The notes beneath the pieces were generated by a model that saw nothing but the letters and a program-made list of their open reading frames with translations, was not told where the DNA came from and ran no database searches. The position numbers and the translations under genes are program-made. Source: an uncultured Bacillota bacterium (GTDB taxonomy: Bacteria > Bacillota > Clostridia > Christensenellales > UBA1242). Taken from it: a stretch of 13,277 nucleotides of DNA. This document shows, piece after piece, positions 1 to 7,146 of the stretch (position 1 is the first letter of the stretch; each line of letters starts with the position of its first letter). The stretch spans positions 1 through 13,277 of the forward strand of contig CAMEKL010000004.1 of assembly GCA_945921365.1 (NCBI GenBank), written 5' to 3'.

Positions 1-750
1 TGGTTTAGATATTTCATTCCAAACAACTTGGCATTTCTTTACACTGCGCTTTCAACCATAATTATTGAATTTTTTCTCCATTTTGTTCTAAAACATAGAA
101 GCGAAAAAGAATATATGAAAAAGAAAGATGTTGTTGATGCTGAAAATATTGCTGTAAGCTTTGCTTTTGATAAACAACAGGCATTAGATTTTTTCTATAA
201 CCTGGCAAAGCAGAAACATATTTCCTTAAAAAGAAAAAATTATATTCTAGTCGACACACCAAAAGACGATTTAAAGGATAATAAAACAATTTTATTCCCA
301 GCATTTTCCCTTTCAAAATTTCAACCACAGGATTTAGTTGAAATTTTAAACTATGTGAAGAGAGTAAACTATTCAAAAATTGTTGTGTTATGCAATGAAA
401 TAAGCAAAGAAGCTTACAGTTTATCTATGCAAATTTCAAGTGTTAAGGTCATTCTTCTTGATAAATTTGACTGCTATAATAAACTTATAAAAGCATATAA
501 TTTTTATCCCGAAAATTTATTGCAACTTAAAAAAACAACAAAACTTAAACTTAAAGAAATTGTTGCTTACTCTCTTAATAAAAAAAGAAGCAAAGGATAT
601 TTCTTTGCTTCAATAATTCTTCTTTTTTCAAGTTTTCTTTTTAGAATGAATTTATATTATATTATCATGAGTTCCATTCTTCTAATTCTAAGTTTAGTTT
701 CTTTTGTTCTTCCAAAATATAATGATATTAAAATAGAAGAAGTGATTTAG
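1..750 (+). CDS. Membrane protein with a cytoplasmic alpha/beta domain, 5' partial
   Basis: I do not recognise this family. The frame is open to the left edge, with codons starting at base 1 (W-F-R-Y-F...). The TTG at 28 is therefore probably an internal Leu codon and the true start lies outside the window. The visible 249 residues begin with a hydrophobic stretch (about residues 5-30, ending in FFLHFVLKHR). A soluble region of about 150 residues follows, then two closely spaced C-terminal membrane spans (SIILLFSSFLF and IIMSSILLILSLVSFVL). In the soluble part, the pattern SKIVVLCNEISKEAYSLS...VKVILLDKFDCYNKLI resembles the second half of Mrr-like restriction-endonuclease folds (strand, A-rich helix, strand, 'L-D' turn). 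No catalytic D/ExK is evident, so at most it would be a non-catalytic relative. The stop TAG overlaps the convergent gene at 747. Confidence 0.7.
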   Translation, partial: WFRYFIPNNLAFLYTALSTIIIEFFLHFVLKHRSEKEYMKKKDVVDAENIAVSFAFDKQQALDFFYNLAKQKHISLKRKNYILVDTPKDDLKDNKTILFPAFSLSKFQPQDLVEILNYVKRVNYSKIVVLCNEISKEAYSLSMQISSVKVILLDKFDCYNKLIKAYNFYPENLLQLKKTTKLKLKEIVAYSLNKKRSKGYFFASIILLFSSFLFRMNLYYIIMSSILLILSLVSFVLPKYNDIKIEEVI

Positions 751-1178
751 TTTTGTTCAATTGTTGGGGCTTCTTCAATATTATCAATTTTATTTGATTC
801 GCTTTCTTTAGATAGCTCAATGTAAGGAGAATTTTTTTCAAAGAAGTCAGCATAATCATTAGTTGTTATATATTTTCCATGCTTAAAATTTCTTCTTGAA
901 TAATAAGCCTTATATTCATTTCCGTTATTAGATTTAAAGTCAAAAACAAAATAGCTGCCCAAAATGTTTTTTTCAACTTTCTTATCATATGATATGTCCT
1001 CTATTTTGTATCCTTGATCTTCAATATCTCTTCTAATAGCTTTTTTTGCTCTATCTTGTTGAATTGAAGTGTGGCAGATATATGCAAAAACAGAACCGAA
1101 GCTTACTGTTGCTGTTGCCAAACAAGCAAACATTAAATTTTTAAACCTTCTTTTTATAGTTTCACCTTGAGTTTTCAT
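747..1178 (-). CDS. Small single-span membrane-anchored hypothetical protein (143 aa)
   Basis: I do not recognise this protein. It has a positively charged N-terminus (K, R at 9-13), one hydrophobic segment at about residues 14-35, and then about 105 soluble residues that should lie outside the membrane. The C-terminus is rich in Glu, Ser and Asn. The segment with Y/F-rich strands (ILGSYFVFDFKSNNG, EYKAYYSRRN) suggests a small beta-rich domain. Cysteines at 19 and 35 lie in or next to the membrane span, so a lipobox is unlikely. The ATG start is well supported by the Shine-Dalgarno GAGGTGAG two bases upstream and by a strong sigma-A promoter ending 30 bases upstream. The TAA stop overlaps the 3' end of the converging gene, so the two mRNAs have complementary tails. 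Confidence 0.75.
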   Translation of the reverse strand: MKTQGETIKRRFKNLMFACLATATVSFGSVFAYICHTSIQQDRAKKAIRRDIEDQGYKIEDISYDKKVEKNILGSYFVFDFKSNNGNEYKAYYSRRNFKHGKYITTNDYADFFEKNSPYIELSKESESNKIDNIEEAPTIEQN

Positions 1179-1207
1179 CTCTCACCTCAATTTATTTTTT
1201 CATTTGT

Positions 1208-1236
1208 AATATATAATAAAATTTAACAAATGTCAA
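1208..1236 (-). promoter_or_regulatory. Sigma-A-type promoter for the 747-1178 gene
   Basis: On the minus strand, TTGACA (1236-1231, perfect consensus) is followed by a 17-base spacer and TATATT (1213-1208). The expected start at about 1201 gives a leader of about 22 bases containing the Shine-Dalgarno GAGGTGAG. It lies directly after the spoIVA stop, so the small membrane protein gene has its own promoter. Confidence 0.7.
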
Positions 1237-1245
1237 CAGGGAATT

Positions 1246-2724
1246 TTATAGAAGAATACAAATAATTCCACCTTTTCCTTCATTAACAATTCGCCCAAGT
1301 GTTTTTCTCATTTTACGTTGAGCTTCAAGAGGCATTGTTGTTATTTTTGAATTTATTCCTTCATTGACAAGTGAACTTAAACTTTTTCCAAACATATTTG
1401 TTTCCCAAATAGCTTTAGGGTTATTTTCAAATTCGTCCATCAAAAATTTAACAAGTTCTTCACTTTGTGCTTGCGAACCAACAACAGGGTTGACTTCTGT
1501 TTCAATATCAACACTCATAATATGAAGGCTTGGAGCAGATGCTTTAAGTTTAACACCAAACTTAGAACCCTGTTTGATTATCTGTGGGTCTTCCAAGCTC
1601 ATATCTTCAATTGATGGCATAACAACGCCATATCCTTTTTCTTTAACATCGTCAAGCGCAAGCTTAATTTTGTCATATTGTTTTTTTGCATATGCTAAAT
1701 CTTTAATTGATGCAATCAGCTCAAAATCATCTTTTATGTCAATTCCGCATTCGTTTGAAAGAACTTTGTAGAATAATTCTGGTTTTGGAGTTATGTCAAA
1801 ATAAACTTTGCCTTCGCCCATTTTTATATTAGAAATCACAAGTGGTTCAAAATTATCATTTTCCAAAAATGCAACATTTGTTTTGTCAATTTGACCAATT
1901 TTACTTATATTTTCGCCAAATTTTGAAACTTCGTTTATTATGCTACTAATAATCTCGTTTTCAAAAGGAAGGGCAGAGAGCCATTTTGGCATATTGACTT
2001 TAAGAGATTTAATAGGAAATTCTAAAAGAATTTTTTCAAAAATTTCGTCTATATCTTTATTGTTTAAGTTTAAAACATCTTTAACAACAACAGGAATGTC
2101 ATATTTTGCATAAAGTGATTTAGCAAGTTTTTTTGTTTCTTCTGTGTTTGGCTTTTTTGTGTTTAAAACAATAACAAAAGGCTTATTTTTTTCTTTCAAT
2201 TCTGCAATAACTCGTTCTTCTGCAGCAATGTATGAACTGCGTGGAATATCTGTTATACTTCCGTCTGTTGTAAGGACAATACCAATTGTGGAGTGCTCTT
2301 CAATCACTTTTTTTGTTCCAAGCTCTGCTGCTTCTTCAAAAGGAATTTCTTCCTGTGTCCATGGCGTTTTAACAAGACGTGGCTTTTCTCCTTCAACATG
2401 ACCAATTGCACCATCTATAAGATAGCCAACGCAGTCTATCATTCTAACTTTCATTTCAACTTTTTCATCAATATTTATTTTAACAGCTTCATTTGGAATA
2501 AATCTTGGCTGTGTTGTCATAATTGTTTTTCCATCTGCGCTTTGTGGCAGTTCGTCAATTGTTCTATCTCTATTATTCTTATCTTCAATGTTTGGCAAAA
2601 CTAAATTTTGCATAAAGTTTGTGATAAATGTGGACTTTCCGCATCTAACGGGACCAACAACGCCCACATAAATATCGCCACCAGTTCGCATAGCAATATC
2701 TTCATACAGACTGTAATTTTCCAT
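1246..2724 (-). CDS. spoIVA: Stage IV sporulation protein A, spore-coat basement-layer ATPase
   Basis: SpoIVA is a TRAFAC-class protein that hydrolyses ATP to polymerise around the forespore. With the peptide SpoVM, it forms the platform for coat assembly and is needed for cortex formation. At 492 residues it has exactly the length of the Bacillus subtilis protein as I recall it, and it aligns from end to end. The Walker A is G24-P-V-R-C-G-K-S-T32, with Cys28 where B. subtilis has Thr. The sensor threonines T70/T71 are in GKTIMTTQPRF, and the Walker B aspartate is D97 in MIDCVGY. The middle domain follows, then the conserved C-terminus (SKFGVKLKASAPS, GKGGIICILL) that contacts SpoVM and the membrane. 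The ATG has a strong GGAGG seven bases upstream. A sigma-E-like promoter precedes it, which fits mother-cell expression. No SpoVM gene was seen in the window. Confidence 0.97.
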   Translation of the reverse strand: MENYSLYEDIAMRTGGDIYVGVVGPVRCGKSTFITNFMQNLVLPNIEDKNNRDRTIDELPQSADGKTIMTTQPRFIPNEAVKINIDEKVEMKVRMIDCVGYLIDGAIGHVEGEKPRLVKTPWTQEEIPFEEAAELGTKKVIEEHSTIGIVLTTDGSITDIPRSSYIAAEERVIAELKEKNKPFVIVLNTKKPNTEETKKLAKSLYAKYDIPVVVKDVLNLNNKDIDEIFEKILLEFPIKSLKVNMPKWLSALPFENEIISSIINEVSKFGENISKIGQIDKTNVAFLENDNFEPLVISNIKMGEGKVYFDITPKPELFYKVLSNECGIDIKDDFELIASIKDLAYAKKQYDKIKLALDDVKEKGYGVVMPSIEDMSLEDPQIIKQGSKFGVKLKASAPSLHIMSVDIETEVNPVVGSQAQSEELVKFLMDEFENNPKAIWETNMFGKSLSSLVNEGINSKITTMPLEAQRKMRKTLGRIVNEGKGGIICILL

Positions 2725-2746
2725 AAAAAAACCTCCATGATGTTAT

Positions 2747-2775
2747 AATCTATGAAGGTTTGTCTGCGAATATTC
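2747..2775 (-). promoter_or_regulatory. Sigma-E-type promoter of spoIVA
   Basis: Reading the minus strand, GAATATT (2775-2769) matches the sigma-E -35 consensus KMATATW at all seven positions. The spacer is the usual 14 bases (2768-2755). The -10 is CATAGATT (2754-2747) against CATACAMT, six of eight. It sits between the upstream gene's stop and the GGAGG of spoIVA. In B. subtilis spoIVA is sigma-E-dependent, so sequence and context agree. A TTGACA at 2789-2784 has no -10 partner. Confidence 0.75.
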
Positions 2776-2785
2776 GAATTTTTTG

Positions 2786-3571
2786 TCAACTCCAAATAGA
2801 GATTGCTGTTTCTTCAACTGCTTGAATATCAAGTGTTATAACAAGTTTAGAGAAAGGCATTTGCTCTCCATAATCAATTGTGTTGTCAAGTGCAAGAACA
2901 ACTTTATTTTCGCTGTTATTTTCAAAAAGTGAAATCGATTTAGTTTCATCGCCGTTATAGAAACAACTTTCAAGAGTTATATCGTTAAGTGAATTGATTT
3001 CTGTTTCTGCACTTCCAAGATAGAACCAGTTGTCAAACTCAACAAACTTAGTTCTGTCAAGTTGTGGAAGAAAAGCAAAAAGTTCTTTTTCGTTTGAAAT
3101 TGTAACACTTTCATAAACTTTTTCGCCGTTATTATCAACAAGCCTTTGATAGCCTGCACATTTTTGAAGGAAATTGTTTCTTGTTAGATTGGTGATTTCA
3201 ATTTCATTTCCATAATTGTCTTTATAATAATAACTGTAATTTAACTTTGCTCTTAAAAAGTAGGAAACAGTGTCCTCTTTTGGTGTTAATGTTGGATTTT
3301 TTATTTCAAAAACAAGGTCGGAAGTAACATCTTTTATTTCAAGAATATTTCCATCAGCTGTTTGAAGCTTTAAATTTGTGTTTGTTGCAGATGAATTTTG
3401 TTTATACATATTAGAGTAATCAATTTTTATTCCTTCAACAAATTCAAGAGTGCCTTCTGCACGCCTTGTTGCAATAAACCAAGCACCAGAAAAATATGTT
3501 GCCAAAATTGCAATAAGTGCTATAAGTAAAATTGAAAAAGAAATTAAAAGGATTTTATTTTTTGTTTTCAT
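2786..3571 (-). CDS. TasA/camelysin-like secreted protein with SipW-type signal
   Basis: This 261-residue protein has a positively charged N-terminus, a long hydrophobic core (residues 7-28) and the segment F-S-G-A-W-F...A-E-G-T-L-E-F-V-E-G-I-K-I-D. That layout matches the 'GTxAxFTD...FxxGxIxID' border of SipW-dependent secreted proteins such as TasA, CalY and many clostridial surface proteins. The rest is beta-rich. It ends in LVITLDIQAVEET, like the closing strand of that family (V-T-V-x-A-I-Q-A). Residues such as Y-F-L-R-A-K-L and W-F-Y-L-G fit the same beta-sandwich. The role is inferred as an extracellular fibre or surface protein. No SipW peptidase gene is in view. GTG at 3577 overlaps the ribosome site, so ATG at 3571, three bases after GAGGTGA, is the better start. 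The stop is TGA. Confidence 0.7.
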   Translation of the reverse strand: MKTKNKILLISFSILLIALIAILATYFSGAWFIATRRAEGTLEFVEGIKIDYSNMYKQNSSATNTNLKLQTADGNILEIKDVTSDLVFEIKNPTLTPKEDTVSYFLRAKLNYSYYYKDNYGNEIEITNLTRNNFLQKCAGYQRLVDNNGEKVYESVTISNEKELFAFLPQLDRTKFVEFDNWFYLGSAETEINSLNDITLESCFYNGDETKSISLFENNSENKVVLALDNTIDYGEQMPFSKLVITLDIQAVEETAISIWS

Positions 3572-3594
3572 TTTCACCTCAACTTTCTAAGATT

Positions 3595-3623
3595 ATTTTA
3601 TCAAAAAAAAATCATTTAATCAA
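3595..3623 (-). promoter_or_regulatory. Probable sigma-A promoter for the TasA-like gene
   Basis: On the minus strand, TTGATT (3623-3618), a 17-base spacer and TAAAAT (3600-3595). The predicted start at about 3588 leaves a leader of about 17 bases that contains GAGGTGA. The surroundings are extremely AT-rich, so chance matches are likely and confidence is moderate. Confidence 0.45.
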
Positions 3624-3637
3624 ACAATTTAATTTAT

Positions 3638-4129
3638 TTAATCATAAAATCCTAGGATTTTTAAAAAATTTGCGTTATTTAGATTATAGGTTGATAGCCG
3701 GCGATTATATGCATCATAAGTGTGAGCACAGATTTTATAGTTAAAAGGATTGCCATCATTATTTTTTACTTCTGTTATTATAAGCGAATGATAAAACCCA
3801 ACGCTATCTCTAAGTTGAACAATGTCGCCAATCTCAAGATTTTTTAAAGAAGTTTTTTCTGCAATTGGCCCTGTTGTTTTTTCTTTTCTTATTAAAAACT
3901 TGTTTAGAAAATCAGCCGATGTCCAACTTGCAGATCGATTATCAAGCGAAATGTAAAACCAGCCATTTTTGCTATAGTTCATTGTTTTTGTGCCAGCAAA
4001 CAAACATTGAGAAACAAAGTTTGTGCAGTCACCCCCAAGTTCGTCAAAGTTATAATATTTTGCATTTCTCTTTTTTGCCCAAAAAAGAGCATAAGAAATG
4101 GCATCTTTTCTGTTATATTTTTTTATCAT
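3638..4129 (-). CDS. Amidase-domain (papain-like, Amidase_6 type) protein
   Basis: A compact 163-residue protein consisting of little more than one domain of the bacterial 'putative amidase' family. The core YNRKDAISYALFWAKKRN...GGDCTNFVSQCLFAG carries the presumed nucleophile Cys35 in the hallmark G-G-D-C-T-N-F-V-S-Q. The family's W...S..WT pattern follows (W57, S68-W69-T70). Next come G-D-I-V-Q-L, and Y-H-S-L-I-I-T with the presumed catalytic His114. A-H-T-Y-D-A-Y-N-R-R-L (His136 on) matches the usual C-terminal 'HTND..NR.L' block. Such domains occur in cell-wall or spore-related proteins, but the substrate is not established. ATG at 4129 is chosen. A TTG at 4174 would add a hydrophobic 15-residue leader, but it lies inside a TTGACA promoter-like element. 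No Shine-Dalgarno is visible, and without the extension there is no signal peptide. Confidence 0.85.
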   Translation of the reverse strand: MIKKYNRKDAISYALFWAKKRNAKYYNFDELGGDCTNFVSQCLFAGTKTMNYSKNGWFYISLDNRSASWTSADFLNKFLIRKEKTTGPIAEKTSLKNLEIGDIVQLRDSVGFYHSLIITEVKNNDGNPFNYKICAHTYDAYNRRLSTYNLNNANFLKILGFYD

Positions 4130-4155
4130 AATGTTATTTATTAAAAAAATAAAAA

Positions 4156-4176
4156 TTTTGACAATATATGTCAAAA
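4156..4176. repeat. Perfect inverted repeat carrying two divergent -35 boxes
   Basis: TTTTGACA (4156-4163), five-base centre ATATA, TGTCAAAA (4169-4176): eight-base arms without a mismatch. Each arm contains a consensus TTGACA, one per strand (plus 4158-4163, minus 4174-4169). They point at the two divergent genes. On the minus strand a TATTTT lies 17 bases downstream (4151-4146), or TAATAA nearer the ATG. On the plus strand the nearest -10 candidate, TAACAT (4179-4184), has a 15-base spacer. Read as a shared operator or face-to-face promoter pair; the function is inferred. Confidence 0.5.
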
Positions 4177-4211
4177 GATAACATTATTATTTATCAATAA
4201 TAAAACCTTTC

Positions 4212-4227
4212 GCATATATAATTATGC
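4212..4227 (+). promoter_or_regulatory. TATAAT -10 box centred in a small inverted repeat
   Basis: GCATA (4212-4216), TATAAT (4217-4222), TATGC (4223-4227): five-base arms exactly flank a consensus -10 for the gene starting at 4241. A weak -35, TTATCA (4191-4196), pairs with TATATA at 4215 across an 18-base gap. The transcript would begin near 4229, right at AGGTGG, the ribosome-binding site. The symmetry suggests repressor binding over the -10, but short AT-rich palindromes arise easily by chance. Confidence 0.4.
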
Positions 4228-4240
4228 ACAGGTGGTAAAA

Positions 4241-5176
4241 ATGAAAAAGCAAACGACACTTGTTTTAACAAGTTTGGAAAACAGCTCAAACAAAGCGGTT
4301 ATAAATTTTGAAATAAACGATGAAAGTTTTGAAGGAAGGATAAGGCTATATAACTTTAAACAGAAGCCAGAGGGTATTTTAACTCTCGGTGTTTTGTGTG
4401 ATGGAAAAGTTGTTAAAACAGCGTTAAAAGAAAAAGATGATAATCTCTACACTTTCAATTCAAACAACAAAATTGAAAAAGAAGCATTCACTTGTGCAAT
4501 AATAAATGTTAAAAATGGAGATGTCAAACCAATACTTCTTGGAGCAACAAATGGTCAAAATGTAAAAACATTAGAAAATAGACTTGCAGAAAATCTGTAT
4601 CTTTTAGATGATGAAAATATAACTCCACGCAAAGTTGAAATTGCTCTAAACGAAAGTGAAATAGACTATGAAAAAGAAGAAAAAAGAGAAATTGAAAGGC
4701 ATATTTCATGCGAGCTTGGCGGAAATGAACGTTGTGCAACTTGCAAATATAGAGAAGCATTTTTCAATGGTTCTCAAACAACTTCAATTGAAAGTTTGAA
4801 TAATGAAAGCACAAAAAAAGAAGTTTTAGAAAATGAAGAGAACTTTTATGATGAAATTAAAGAACAACTCTCTGTTTTGTTTGATAAATATCCAGAAGAG
4901 ACTTTTTTAAAGGAAGTCATACCAAATTCAAAGTGGGTGAAAGTAGATTATGAAACTGATGGCGCATATTATGTTATTGGCCTAATTTATGAAAACGAGA
5001 AAATTAAGTTTGTTTGCTATGGCGTTCCAGGGGAGTTTTCAGAAAGGCCAAACAATGAATTAGTAAGCGAAGGGCAGTGGCTTCCACTAGACCCTGAAAA
5101 GCCAGAAGATTTAGGATATTGGATATCCTATCAAGATGCAGAAACGGGCGAAAATGTTGAAGTTAATGTTTCATAA
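4241..5176 (+). CDS. Hypothetical two-domain protein with a central Cys cluster (311 aa)
   Basis: I do not recognise a named family. The N-terminal part (residues 1-105) is beta-rich: repeated short strands, F-E-G-R-I-R-L-Y-N-F, L-Y-T-F, and A-I-I-N-V...P-I-L-L-G-A. A charged linker (138-153) leads to Cys157, Cys165 and Cys168 (C-x7-C-x2-C), which could bind a metal. A low-complexity acidic stretch follows. The C-terminal domain (about 201-300) reads F-Y-D-E-I-K-E-Q-L...K-Y-P-E-E...I-P-N-S-K-W-V-K-V-D-Y, then Y-Y-V-I-G-L-I-Y, C-Y-G-V-P-G, W-L-P-L-D-P and Y-W-I-S-Y-Q-D-A. It looks strongly constrained, like a domain of unknown function common in Clostridia. No signal peptide or membrane span is seen, so it is probably cytoplasmic. 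ATG at 4241 with AGGTGG five bases upstream is preferred over GTG 4232, which lies inside the ribosome site. A bidirectional terminator follows. Confidence 0.8.
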   Translation: MKKQTTLVLTSLENSSNKAVINFEINDESFEGRIRLYNFKQKPEGILTLGVLCDGKVVKTALKEKDDNLYTFNSNNKIEKEAFTCAIINVKNGDVKPILLGATNGQNVKTLENRLAENLYLLDDENITPRKVEIALNESEIDYEKEEKREIERHISCELGGNERCATCKYREAFFNGSQTTSIESLNNESTKKEVLENEENFYDEIKEQLSVLFDKYPEETFLKEVIPNSKWVKVDYETDGAYYVIGLIYENEKIKFVCYGVPGEFSERPNNELVSEGQWLPLDPEKPEDLGYWISYQDAETGENVEVNVS

Positions 5177-5177
5177 A

Positions 5178-5203
5178 AAAAAAGACCTTTATAGGTCTTT
5201 TTT
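5178..5203. terminator. Bidirectional intrinsic terminator between convergent genes
   Basis: Perfect 11-base arms AAAAAAGACCT (5178-5188) and AGGTCTTTTTT (5193-5203) enclose the loop TTAT. The A-run on one side becomes the U-run on the other strand. It should therefore stop both the 4241-5176 gene and the opposing foldase gene ending at 5211. Confidence 0.9.
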
Positions 5204-5210
5204 AATTATT

Positions 5211-7112
5211 TTACTTTAGTGGATTTAAATCTGCATAAGAACTTTCAATTTTTTCGATATTGCCATTTTTATTTAAGTTTGATTTAAGTTCTGTTGTTAA
5301 GTCTCTGTACAAATCACTAAAGATATCTTCATAAACAAGATCAAAGAGTGTTTTGTTTCCTGTTATTCCTAGGCGTTTATTTGCAAGTTTGTAAAGTGCG
5401 TTGTCGCCAAGGTCAGAGATCTCAAATTTTCCATCATCAAAACATTCAAACAAGTTAGCAATTTTTCCACCATACATCATAACGTCATATCCAGCATAAG
5501 AAAGCTTGCTAATTTTTTCTGCTTTTCCATCTTCGCCTTTAACAACGTTTCCGCTGTCGTCTTTCTTATCTTCTTCTTTCCAGCTTTCAAGTTGGAATTT
5601 GTTTGAAATTGAGCCAAGCTCACCGTTTCCGTCATTGTATAATGCTCTTGCTTGGTTAACAAACTCGTCAAGGAAATTATTTTTATTATCTGTTCCAACA
5701 ACGTAGCCATACCAGTTTTCGTGTGTTCCACCAAAGTAGTCTTTTTGAACTTGAAGAGAACCAGTGTCTGTGCCATATTTGTAAATGTATTTGTTGAAAA
5801 TTTCTCCCTTTTCTTGGGCAGTTGTTGCACCAGCAAGTTCTGTTTGTAAGTTTGAAAGCATTGTGTCATAACTTATTGCATTTTCGTCATCTGCCTTTAC
5901 AACAATTTTTCCTTCTTCATCTCTTTCTTCAAGTTTAAGTTTTGAATACTCTTCTGCAACAATTGCATCATAATCTGCCTCAGAGATAATTCCATTAGTG
6001 AGATTTTGTTTTGCCTCTGAAATTCTTGAAACAGAGTCATCGTTAAGTTTAACCATTATGTGATAAACCATAAAGAAATTCTCTTCATAATCTGCTGGAA
6101 CATACCAAACATCTTCAATACTGTTAGAGCTTGATGAATATTGACCATACATATTTGCGCTTATAACAGAAGTTGTGATTTCGCTTTCAAATTTGTTTTT
6201 GTCTTCTTGATATCTTTCATATGTTTCTTTAACTTTTGCAAGATAAGATGTTAAAACTTCTGTTTCTGAAATGTTGATTGATTGAGATTTGTGTTGATAA
6301 TATTTTGTTGTTAAAAATTTCTTATAAACAATTTCATAAATCCTTTCAAGTTCCCTGTTAAACACGCTGACTTCGTCTGTTGAAAGATTTTTACCTTCTT
6401 CATTTTTGAGAAGTTTTGAGAGATATATTCTTCTCGCTTCAGTTGCAAGAACTTGCTCTTCTCTGTTATCACTTTGAAGTTTTTCATATTTAAAATCTGC
6501 AAATGAAAGAAGTTTTGTTGGCTCGGTGTATGATTCATATTCTTCTTTTGTTACATACTCATATTCCGTTTCGCCATTCTTTTCTTTTTCAGCAAGATAT
6601 TTATTTGTAAGCTTAATCTCATATTTATTTGTTTCTTTATTTAAAACAACTTCTGCATAAGGAGTGTATTTTGTGTATACCCACTGACTGTCGCCTTCTT
6701 CATCTTCTGGGTATTCAATCGAAAGTGTTTTTGCCACTTGTTTTTCATATGCTTCAAGATTGTTTATAACTGCTTTAAAAGTTTGGTCATAAATATAGTT
6801 CTTCTCTGTGTTTGTTAAAACAATTTCTCCACTTTCTATCAAGTTTTTTGCATCGTTATAAACAAGTTTCTCTGTGATAAGGTCTTCAACCATCTTATCA
6901 AAGGCTTTCTCATTATAAGAATTATAATAAGTTTCAAAATATGTTGCATATGCAGTTTTAATCTCTTCTCTTGTTAAAAGAACTTCGCCGTTAGACATAA
7001 CTGCAGCGTTATCATTTCCTTTGTTAAAATCTGCGTTTAACAAATTGCAACCTGCAAACATAAAGCAAACAGCAAGGCAAAGTGCAACAATGGATAGTAT
7101 TTTCTTTTTCAT
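5211..7112 (-). CDS. PrsA/SurA-like foldase lipoprotein (633 aa)
   Basis: A secreted lipoprotein, probably a folding helper for exported proteins on the outer face of the membrane. The signal MKKKILSIVALCLAVCFMFAGC ends in a lipobox (F-A-G-C, lipidated Cys22). Residues about 36-120 match the SurA/PrsA N-terminal chaperone region (M-S-N-G-E-V-L-L-T-R-E-E-I...M-V-E-D-L-I-T-E-K-L-V-Y). Residues about 345-550 resemble a parvulin domain with long inserts. F-F-M-V-Y-H-I-M-V-K-L (His351) corresponds to the first parvulin strand and G-Y-D-V-M-M (541-546) to the usual G-x-H-I-I. The second parvulin His appears replaced by Asp543, so peptidyl-prolyl isomerase activity is doubtful. At 633 residues it is about twice the length of typical PrsA. 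The ATG follows AAGGGG by eight bases. It has its own promoter after the sigH terminator. Confidence 0.75.
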   Translation of the reverse strand: MKKKILSIVALCLAVCFMFAGCNLLNADFNKGNDNAAVMSNGEVLLTREEIKTAYATYFETYYNSYNEKAFDKMVEDLITEKLVYNDAKNLIESGEIVLTNTEKNYIYDQTFKAVINNLEAYEKQVAKTLSIEYPEDEEGDSQWVYTKYTPYAEVVLNKETNKYEIKLTNKYLAEKEKNGETEYEYVTKEEYESYTEPTKLLSFADFKYEKLQSDNREEQVLATEARRIYLSKLLKNEEGKNLSTDEVSVFNRELERIYEIVYKKFLTTKYYQHKSQSINISETEVLTSYLAKVKETYERYQEDKNKFESEITTSVISANMYGQYSSSSNSIEDVWYVPADYEENFFMVYHIMVKLNDDSVSRISEAKQNLTNGIISEADYDAIVAEEYSKLKLEERDEEGKIVVKADDENAISYDTMLSNLQTELAGATTAQEKGEIFNKYIYKYGTDTGSLQVQKDYFGGTHENWYGYVVGTDNKNNFLDEFVNQARALYNDGNGELGSISNKFQLESWKEEDKKDDSGNVVKGEDGKAEKISKLSYAGYDVMMYGGKIANLFECFDDGKFEISDLGDNALYKLANKRLGITGNKTLFDLVYEDIFSDLYRDLTTELKSNLNKNGNIEKIESSYADLNPLK

Positions 7113-7146
7113 ATTTAAACCCCTTTTTATTTCTTTAAACTTTGCT

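Noticed and set aside
2144..2401. Plus-strand open frame inside spoIVA
   Set aside because: It is antisense to the conserved ATPase domain, has no ribosome site, and its composition is that of a shadow frame.
4130..4174. Longer amidase-domain protein from TTG 4174 with a hydrophobic N-terminus
   Set aside because: The TTG is part of a TTGACA inside a perfect inverted repeat, there is no ribosome site, and homology begins after ATG 4129. It cannot be fully excluded.
5477..5869. Minus-strand open frame overlapping the foldase lipoprotein gene in another frame
   Set aside because: It lies wholly within the lipoprotein gene, has no homology that I can see, and carries Thr/Lys-rich out-of-frame composition.
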